A stretch of DNA of 12,194 bases from an uncultured Parabacteroides sp. (GTDB lineage Bacteria > Bacteroidota > Bacteroidia > Bacteroidales > Tannerellaceae): the NCBI GenBank assembly GCA_937890135.1, contig CALBYC010000058.1, positions 1 to 12,194 of the forward strand. The letters run 5' to 3'. How positions within the stretch are numbered: position 1 is the first letter of the stretch; each line of letters opens with the position of its first letter. Shown piece after piece: positions 6,579-12,194 of the stretch. A program made the position numbers and the translations under genes. The notes beneath the pieces are model-generated. The model was given only the letters and a program-made list of their open reading frames with translations, was not told the origin of the DNA and did no database searches.

Positions 6579-7559
6579 ATGAAAACAATCCAAGCAATCA
6601 TCGGGTTGGCATTGGCGGCATCCTTCGGAGCGGGTTGCTCCAACGAAGCGGACATGCCCGACAGCCATTATCCCGCAGACAACGTGGTACGTGTCACGGC
6701 AAGCGTGGATGAGGCGCGCACGCGTTCTTATACATCGGAAACGCTGAATAGCTTTTATCTTTCCATCCATAATCCCGGAAGCGAGACATACAGCTATGGT
6801 AGCACTCCTTACCTTAAGAACAACGGAATATGGGAAGCTGATAACATTCTACTGTGGCAGAATGACAGTGTGGCAGTTGACATCATAGCCTGTACCGATT
6901 TAGAGAGTCCTGCCCTCGCTAATGATGCGGCAAAATTATATGAATTGAATAACGGGGTGGCTGCGGTTAAAACCGACCAAGCGTCGGAAGACAAGGATTA
7001 CTTTACCCAATCCGATTTCCTGATTTATAAGAGAACCGGATTTGTTCCTAAAAATGATTTGGTCGACGGGAAATTGGCAATCGTTTTCCAGCATGGTTTC
7101 AGTTTGCTGAACATTCAAATCACATTGGGCACGGAGTTCAACCAATCGGATGTGCCGACTAAATCGCCCGTCGATAGTGTCACCATCAAAGACATGGCTT
7201 ATAAGGCTACGGTTGACTTTACGCAAACTCCCATCCAAATGACAGCCAAGGAGGATGAGAAGGGAAATATCAACGCTCATCACGGGACATTTGAAACTGT
7301 AACCGAAAAAGATAAACATGCGGTAGACAATTACGCCTGCATTTTGATTCCCCAAACATTGGCAGCGGGCAGCTTAAAGGTGGAATTGTTGGTGAATGGT
7401 TCCGATCGGTACATCTGGACTTCAACGTCCGACTTTACGCTGGAGAGCGGAAAGAAATACCAGCTGAAATTGACCCTGGGCAAGGATGCCGCCGTGGCTG
7501 GCGAAATCACGTCCCAAGCATGGAACGAAACGACAGGGGGTGAGTTGGAAACGGAATAA
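6579..7559 (+). CDS. Fimbrillin-family lipoprotein 2
   Basis: A 326-residue lipoprotein. The signal peptide MKTIQAIIGLALAASFGAGC places the lipid-anchor Cys at residue 20. An ARTRS site (Arg49) lies in the position where fimbrillins of the FimA/Mfa1 type are cut by an Arg-specific protease before polymerisation. Further fimbrillin marks are LLWQNDSV, IVFQHGFSLLNIQI, YACILIPQTL, and the ending GKKYQLKLTLGKD...W followed by GGELETE. I chose the ATG at 6579 because the upstream in-frame stretch is the tail of gene 1 in another frame and lacks a signal sequence. It is 26 bp after gene 1 and 26 bp before gene 3. It most resembles gene 4 (same Arg49, same GG-x-ETE/D end). Whether it is a shaft or accessory pilin cannot be told from sequence. 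Confidence 0.88.
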   Translation: MKTIQAIIGLALAASFGAGCSNEADMPDSHYPADNVVRVTASVDEARTRSYTSETLNSFYLSIHNPGSETYSYGSTPYLKNNGIWEADNILLWQNDSVAVDIIACTDLESPALANDAAKLYELNNGVAAVKTDQASEDKDYFTQSDFLIYKRTGFVPKNDLVDGKLAIVFQHGFSLLNIQITLGTEFNQSDVPTKSPVDSVTIKDMAYKATVDFTQTPIQMTAKEDEKGNINAHHGTFETVTEKDKHAVDNYACILIPQTLAAGSLKVELLVNGSDRYIWTSTSDFTLESGKKYQLKLTLGKDAAVAGEITSQAWNETTGGELETE

Positions 7560-7585
7560 TAACACGCAGCAATCAAAGAAAGAAA

Positions 7586-9265
7586 ATGAGACAATTCTAT
7601 TTATATATAAGTATGGTGCTGCTGGCTCTGTGGACCGGGTGTACAGCAGACGACGAACAGATGACATGGAAGGACGACCCGAATGCCGTAATCGTCAAGG
7701 TGACGGCATCCGGACTGGCGACCAAGAGCAACCCGATTGGTGACTTGCAAGACCCGAAGGCATCTACAACTTCGTTCAACGTAGGTGACAAGATTGGCAT
7801 CAGTTGCAATAACATGGAAGCGATAGCTTATACCTTGACGGCGAACGGTTGGGAACCGGAAACCGGGAAGTACCTGAAATGGGAATCCGACCAACCAACT
7901 TTCAAGGCTTTCTATCCGTTTGAGGGGAATAGCTTCGGCAATTTCACTCCGGTTAAAGACCAAACGGAATTAGAGAATCTGCAAAAGGCGGACTTCATGC
8001 AAGTAATGAAAGGTTTCAACAAAATACCCGACAATCACACCCTTGAATTATCCATGGGCCGTATGACAGCACGTATCATCGTAACCGTCAACCAGTTCCA
8101 TAGCCAGTTTGGAGCGGATGAGAAGGTTAAAGAAATCAAGTTCTTCGGTGACGGCATTCCTTACATATTATCGGGGGATGGTTCAAAAGGAACTAAGTAT
8201 ATCTTCCTGACACCCGGGCAAAATGGCGGCAGCGGGGAGTTCCTTTCCGTCACGACCTCTTCGGGTGTTACCGTGAAAAGGACGGCCATCCCCGAATTGA
8301 AGACAGGCCATAGTTATTCTTTCAACCTGAACATCGGTAAGGATGCGCTGGAGGTCGAGAGCATCACCGTGGAAGATTGGAAAGACGGCGAGGTAATCCC
8401 GGGAAACCTGTCGGCAGTTTATGACCTTGATTTGACCGGCTATAGCGGAAGCCAAGATTTGACCTATGCTCTAAGCGGCATCCATTCCGACTGCGACATC
8501 AAAGTGACGGGCAAATGGGATGATGCGTACTTCGACGTATTCAAGGGGTTCTTAATCAACAATCCGTCCAAGATTTCATTGGATATGAGCGGGGTAACCG
8601 GAATGACCGCCATTCCATATAGAGCATTCTCTGAGGGTTATGGGGATCCTTCCGCCCTCTACCATATCGTTTTACCTACGACTGTAACAAGCATTGGAAA
8701 ACAAAGCTTCATGTGCACCCATATTTCTTCCATCGACCTGACCCACGTCACTTCGGTAGGATACCAGGCTTTCCAAAGCTGTTCCGAATTGGCAGACATC
8801 GCTTGGCCGAAGCAGGAGTGCACGTTTACGAGGAGCGTGTTCACATACACCAAGTGGAGCGGGAACTCCGAGAAATATGCCCCTCCGTTCACGATTCCAT
8901 CGACGGTTATATATGCCAATGATGATGATGAAGCGAACAGAGGTTTCTTTAATGGAGGCTATTTCGAAGAAATTACCATCTCAGCCGATTTCAAAGGGAC
9001 GTATGACAATCTGATGCAATCGGTAACAGTAACAAAATTGGTCGTTGAAGGGGACATAAGTCTTCCCGCTACATTTGGAAACAATGCAACCATTAGCGAA
9101 CTGGATATTTCCAACTGCACGAACGCCAATATTGACTGCATTTGTTATATCACACACAGTCTTAAAACCGTCCATGTAAAGACGGAAGCGTTACAAAAGG
9201 AGTATCAGGAATACTTCAAAGATAAGCATCCGAACATACAATTTATCGTAAAAGGAAACGAATAA
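7586..9265 (+). CDS. Fimbrillin-LRR fusion lipoprotein (gene 3)
   Basis: A 559-residue lipoprotein with two parts. Residues 1-19 are a signal peptide ending WTGC (Cys19). Residues about 30-270 are fimbrillin-like: ATKS (45-48, Lys instead of Arg), FNVGDKIGIS, FKAFYPFEG, LELSMGRMTARIIV, then SYSFNLNIGKD and VEDWKDGE (263-269). From about 275 to the end is a BspA-type leucine-rich-repeat region (LRR_5-like): IPYRAFSEG, HIVLPTTVTSIGKQSF, SVGYQAFQSCSEL, later SELDISNCTN. BspA-like LRRs often bind host matrix proteins or other bacteria, so this is probably an adhesive subunit displayed with the fimbrillins. It follows gene 2 by 26 bp, and gene 5 has the same architecture. The C-terminal extension is unusual because type V pilins use their C-terminal strands for assembly. 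Confidence 0.88.
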   Translation: MRQFYLYISMVLLALWTGCTADDEQMTWKDDPNAVIVKVTASGLATKSNPIGDLQDPKASTTSFNVGDKIGISCNNMEAIAYTLTANGWEPETGKYLKWESDQPTFKAFYPFEGNSFGNFTPVKDQTELENLQKADFMQVMKGFNKIPDNHTLELSMGRMTARIIVTVNQFHSQFGADEKVKEIKFFGDGIPYILSGDGSKGTKYIFLTPGQNGGSGEFLSVTTSSGVTVKRTAIPELKTGHSYSFNLNIGKDALEVESITVEDWKDGEVIPGNLSAVYDLDLTGYSGSQDLTYALSGIHSDCDIKVTGKWDDAYFDVFKGFLINNPSKISLDMSGVTGMTAIPYRAFSEGYGDPSALYHIVLPTTVTSIGKQSFMCTHISSIDLTHVTSVGYQAFQSCSELADIAWPKQECTFTRSVFTYTKWSGNSEKYAPPFTIPSTVIYANDDDEANRGFFNGGYFEEITISADFKGTYDNLMQSVTVTKLVVEGDISLPATFGNNATISELDISNCTNANIDCICYITHSLKTVHVKTEALQKEYQEYFKDKHPNIQFIVKGNE

Positions 9266-9292
9266 TTAATCTATCATAAAGAAAACAAGAAA

Positions 9293-10210
9293 ATGAAGAG
9301 GATAAAGACAATAGCTCTGGCAACCATGGCCATCTTGGCAGTCGGTTGCGACAACAGCGACTTGGGAGAGTCCGTCCATCATAGCATGGCAGACACACCG
9401 ATTCTGTTCTCTGCCGGCATCCATTCCCTGACGACCCGCTCGGGACATGGCGCAGGGACCCTGGAAAGCGGAGAGTTCGGTTTGTTCCTTTCCACAGACG
9501 GGACTTCCGACAATAAATACAATGCGTCCAACCTGAAAGTGACAGGAACAAATGGTACTTGGGTTCCGGAACAGACATTGCTTTGGAAGAGCGACACCGC
9601 CAAGGTGGGTTATACAGCATACCTGCCGTATAAAGAGGGCGTTTCTACCGAATACCCCATCGCCGTTTCTCCCGTCCAAACAGCGGAAACGATTCTGGCC
9701 GAGGACTTGCTCTATACTTCCGCAACGGGTATCACGGCAAAAGACAATCCCAATGGCATCGGTCTGGAGTTCAAGCACAAGCTGACCCAACTGAAGGTCG
9801 TCCTCACCAAGGCGACGGAAGTGGAAGGCGACATAGAAGTGACCGGTGTCCAGCTCGGCGACTGCATGTTGGATGGCAGTTTGGACATAACAGCGGGAAC
9901 CGTGACAACCGGAACAGATAAAGGCAGTGTCAGCATGTATGGTGCCAAGTCATCGGAAACGGCGGCATTCACCGACACATGGGAAGCGTTGCTCGTTCCC
10001 CAAGATTTGGCATTGAAAATCACCATAAAATTAGGTTCGGATGCCAACCAGCGTATCTTCCAATACACTTCTTCCGGCGTTCCGTTCGGATTCACGGAAG
10101 GCACTTCCAACATCCTCAAGCTAACCATCGGCAAGGACAAGGTAATCATGGGAGGCATCAGTGCACGGGAATGGAACGAGGGTGAAGGCGGCACCATCGA
10201 GACCGACTAA
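9293..10210 (+). CDS. Fimbrillin-family lipoprotein 4
   Basis: A 305-residue lipoprotein with signal peptide MKRIKTIALATMAILAVGC (Cys19). LTTRS (Arg49) marks the likely maturation cleavage, at the same residue number as in gene 2. Family motifs are TLLWKSDTAKVGYTAYLPY, LEFKHKLTQLKVVL, WEALLVPQDLAL, LKLTIGKDKVIMGGISAREW and the final GGTIETD. It lies 27 bp after gene 3 and 34 bp before gene 5. The matching ends, the position of the Arg site and the gene order suggest it arose with gene 5 as a copy of the gene 2-gene 3 pair. Function as a pilus or surface-filament subunit is from family knowledge. Confidence 0.88.
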   Translation: MKRIKTIALATMAILAVGCDNSDLGESVHHSMADTPILFSAGIHSLTTRSGHGAGTLESGEFGLFLSTDGTSDNKYNASNLKVTGTNGTWVPEQTLLWKSDTAKVGYTAYLPYKEGVSTEYPIAVSPVQTAETILAEDLLYTSATGITAKDNPNGIGLEFKHKLTQLKVVLTKATEVEGDIEVTGVQLGDCMLDGSLDITAGTVTTGTDKGSVSMYGAKSSETAAFTDTWEALLVPQDLALKITIKLGSDANQRIFQYTSSGVPFGFTEGTSNILKLTIGKDKVIMGGISAREWNEGEGGTIETD

Positions 10211-10244
10211 CGATTGAGTATGAACGACAGAAAACAAGGGAATC

Positions 10245-11903
10245 ATGAAAAAGATACAGACCTATAAATATTTCTTGGCATCCGTCGCATTGCTGTTGGC
10301 TTCATGCCAAAACGAGGAGATGACGGACGAATGGGAAAACAACCAAGAGCATATCGTGCAGGTGAACGCAACCATCAGCGGATTGCAGACACGCGCCAAT
10401 AGCGAGGATAAAGGGAACGCTTGGACCAGCGGGGACAAGATCCGTGTCACAAACGTCTCCGCCAACGCTGTGGCCGGAAAAGAAAAGGCGGACTTTATAT
10501 ATGACGGGGCCGGATTCTCCTTATCCGGAATAAATTATGCCGCTTGGGTGGACGGGGAGAACTCGTTCGAGGCATATTATCCTTCGGGAGGCATGGCAAA
10601 ATACGAGAACTTTGTATTGAATGGCTATCAAAGCACGTTGGAAGGGCTGAGAGAAAACGACTGGATGACAGCCGAGGCAAAAGTGAAGAAGGCATCCGAC
10701 AACCGGTTGGACTTGGAGTTCAAGCACCAATTGGCGAAAGTGGTGGTGAAAATCGCAAAGTACAACGACCAATACAGCGCATCACTTCCCACCCTCTCCG
10801 ACCCGACTTTCACCAATCTTTCCACGGATGATGCACGAATCGCACACCCGTATGTTCTTGATGAAGAAGACAAGGACAAACAGGTAGTCAAGGCATATAC
10901 GATTGCCGACAATGAAGGAGGCATGCATACCTTCATGGCTATCCTGCCAACCGGGAAATACGAAGGCGGAAAATGTTTCTTGAAATTAAAAATAAACAAT
11001 GAAAGGCATGAAGTATTGGCGAACTCCCTCTTGACAAGCGAAGGCTTGAAGGCGGGCAACGCCTATACCTTCAACTTGACGGTCGGCAAGGATAATGTGA
11101 CGATTGGTTCGGTTACCGTCGCCGAATGGGGAACCGGACAAGAGTTATCCGGGACAGCCAACGAGATTGCCGATGCCCATGCCGATGCCTCAACGCATAC
11201 GGTCACGTTGGTCAGCGCAAAGACATTGACAGAGGAGCTGATAAAGGAAGCCTTGGGCGACAGCCACCGGTTAGCCATCAAAGGTCCGATGGCGAAAGAC
11301 GACTTTGACAAACTGAAAAGCTACCTTGCCGCCCACTACAACGAGGAAAACGGCACGCCCGTAGACTTGGATTTGTCCGGGGCAAAGGTGGCAGAGATAC
11401 CCTCCGGAGCGTTGTCGAACGATAGCCCGTCCTACTACTTGGGGGCTGTGAAGCTACCAGCCAACATAACGGCCATATACGCCCGGGCCTTCAAAGGCTG
11501 CACCAAATGCGACATAACCAACTGGGAAGCATTGACATCCCTGACGAAGATCGATGATTATGTCTTCGAGAACACGGCTGTTTCCGAGGTCGTATTCCCG
11601 GCTTCCCTGACGAAATTGTATGACGACTACTCCGGTTACGCCCAAAGCTGCTTCAACTCGTGCAGCCAACTCAAAAAGGTCGTTTTCAAAGGAGACATTG
11701 ACGGCTTGGGCAGTAAATTCTTCGGAAGCTGTAACGCCTTGGCAGAGATAGACCTCACGGCCTGCACGAATGTGCCCAAAGCATCCGGGGCTTTTAATGG
11801 CATTACAAGCAAAAAGGACATAAAGGTGTACGTGGCGACAGGGATGAAAAGCAAATTTGAAGGTTCATCTCCTTGGAACGAACTTGCAATCGAAGAGAAA
11901 TAA
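10245..11903 (+). CDS. Fimbrillin-LRR fusion lipoprotein (gene 5)
   Basis: A 552-residue lipoprotein, same plan as gene 3. The signal peptide ends LLLASC (Cys21); LQTRA (Arg50) is a canonical cleavage site. Fimbrillin motifs follow: WTSGDKIRV, FEAYYPSGG, LEFKHQLAKVVVKI, TFMAILPTG, YTFNLTVGKDNVTIGSVTVAEWGTG (272-298, given as landmarks). From about 315 a linker leads to a BspA-type LRR region (about 370-530): VDLDLSGAKVAEIPSGAL, AVKLPANITAIYARAFKGC, ITNWEALTSLTKIDDYVFEN, VVFPASLTKL, SCFNSCSQLKKVVF, FFGSCNALAEIDLTACTN. It is the last gene of the operon, followed by a strong terminator. Compared with gene 3, it keeps Arg at the putative cleavage site and has a larger LRR portion. No membrane-anchor or tip gene of the FimB/Mfa2 type is seen nearby. 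Confidence 0.88.
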   Translation: MKKIQTYKYFLASVALLLASCQNEEMTDEWENNQEHIVQVNATISGLQTRANSEDKGNAWTSGDKIRVTNVSANAVAGKEKADFIYDGAGFSLSGINYAAWVDGENSFEAYYPSGGMAKYENFVLNGYQSTLEGLRENDWMTAEAKVKKASDNRLDLEFKHQLAKVVVKIAKYNDQYSASLPTLSDPTFTNLSTDDARIAHPYVLDEEDKDKQVVKAYTIADNEGGMHTFMAILPTGKYEGGKCFLKLKINNERHEVLANSLLTSEGLKAGNAYTFNLTVGKDNVTIGSVTVAEWGTGQELSGTANEIADAHADASTHTVTLVSAKTLTEELIKEALGDSHRLAIKGPMAKDDFDKLKSYLAAHYNEENGTPVDLDLSGAKVAEIPSGALSNDSPSYYLGAVKLPANITAIYARAFKGCTKCDITNWEALTSLTKIDDYVFENTAVSEVVFPASLTKLYDDYSGYAQSCFNSCSQLKKVVFKGDIDGLGSKFFGSCNALAEIDLTACTNVPKASGAFNGITSKKDIKVYVATGMKSKFEGSSPWNELAIEEK

Positions 11904-11950
11904 AGACCGGCAGGTCGCAACCTGTTTTGTGAAAGGAGGCAACCTATCCG

Positions 11951-12017
11951 AAAAAAGGTCGCACCCGATGGAGGAAACGGCGGTAACCGAATCCTCCAAC
12001 GGATGCGACCTTTTTTT
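11951..12017. terminator. Long bidirectional hairpin terminator
   Basis: Arms 11957-11975 and 11992-12010 pair over 19 bp with only two mismatches (GGTCGCAcCCGaTGGAGGA against its complement). They are flanked by A6 (11951-11956) and T7 (12011-12017), with a 16-base loop that can itself fold (CGG...CCG). It lies 47 bp after the gene 5 stop. The A-tract makes it equally suited to stop transcripts arriving from the convergent minus-strand gene. Confidence 0.92.
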
Positions 12018-12124
12018 GTTCCTCGGGAAACGAATCCCATCCCCCATCCCTATCTCCGCACCTTTCGATAGGCGGCACTGCCGTAAGGAGTCGTTTCCAA
12101 AAGGTTCAAACGGCTTTGTGCGTC
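12018..12124. other. Convergent intergenic spacer
   Basis: Downstream of both flanking genes. I see no gene here. A short inverted repeat GGAAACGA (12026-12033) / TCGTTTCC (12091-12098), 57 bp apart, is probably chance. Confidence 0.5.
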
Positions 12125-12194
12125 TTACAAGACCATTGACTCCTTGATGCTATCCACGATATAGCGCACGTCGTCGTCCGTCACCCAAGGCCCT
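12125..12194 (-). CDS. C-terminal tail of an unidentified convergent gene
   Basis: On the minus strand a frame is open from the window edge to a TAA (complement of TTA at 12125-12127), reading GPWVTDDDVRYIVDSI followed by KESMVL. The mix of acidic and hydrophobic residues at helix-like spacing looks like a real C-terminal helix, and the upstream terminator is placed as expected for its 3' end. With only 22 residues visible I cannot name the family. Confidence 0.45.
   Translation of the reverse strand, partial: GPWVTDDDVRYIVDSIKESMVL

Noticed and set aside
9266..9790. 174-codon open frame on the minus strand inside fimbrillin gene 4 (others at 5920-6417, 9712-10197, 3090-3530)
   Set aside because: They lie antisense to well-supported genes, contain no recognisable motifs and look like by-products of coding-strand composition.

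Overview
The window looks like a gut Bacteroidales chromosome, probably Bacteroides, Phocaeicola or Parabacteroides. The reasons are the TAnnTTTG-type -7 promoter elements, the A-rich leaders, an Rpn-type transposase tail with KEQDAQL heptads, a capE-capF-capG capsule cassette, and a five-gene operon of fimbrillin-family (Mfa-like/FimA-like) lipoproteins. The assignment rests on family recognition and motifs read by eye; no database search was possible.

Left third (1-4250): this begins with the 3' end of an Rpn/PD-(D/E)XK transposase gene carrying nine copies of a 21-bp repeat. It is followed by a degraded remnant of a polysaccharide-biosynthesis locus. A ugd (UDP-glucose 6-dehydrogenase) relic keeps only the two ends of the protein and has an internal stop. 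Next come three tightly packed genes for the UDP-L-FucNAc route: capE (intact), capF (one in-frame amber codon) and capG (one-base frameshift). No glycosyltransferase, flippase or polymerase gene is present. A good intrinsic terminator closes the cassette.

Middle (4260-5660): a promoter element precedes a gene for a membrane-embedded AraC-type regulator, with seven predicted transmembrane segments followed by a cytoplasmic helix-turn-helix domain. The interval after it holds a 13-bp direct repeat with 32-bp spacing, an 8-bp poly-C run, a TAATTTTG -7 box and a short leader hairpin. This is a plausible control region for the downstream operon.

Right half (5661-11903): five co-directional lipoprotein genes are separated by 26-34 bp. 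All have lipobox signal peptides, a basic residue (Arg, or Lys in gene 3) 27-31 residues after the lipid-anchor Cys, a central LxFKH-like motif and a C-terminal (V/L)GKD...W motif of the fimbrillin family. Genes 3 and 5 carry an extra C-terminal BspA-type leucine-rich-repeat domain. The order fits a duplicated pair (fimbrillin plus fimbrillin-LRR) after a lone first fimbrillin. In the first gene the only good ATG is one base out of frame with the body, inside the signal peptide, so it is either broken or switchable.

Right edge (11904-12194): a long bidirectional hairpin terminator separates the fimbrillin operon from the 3' end of a convergent minus-strand gene.
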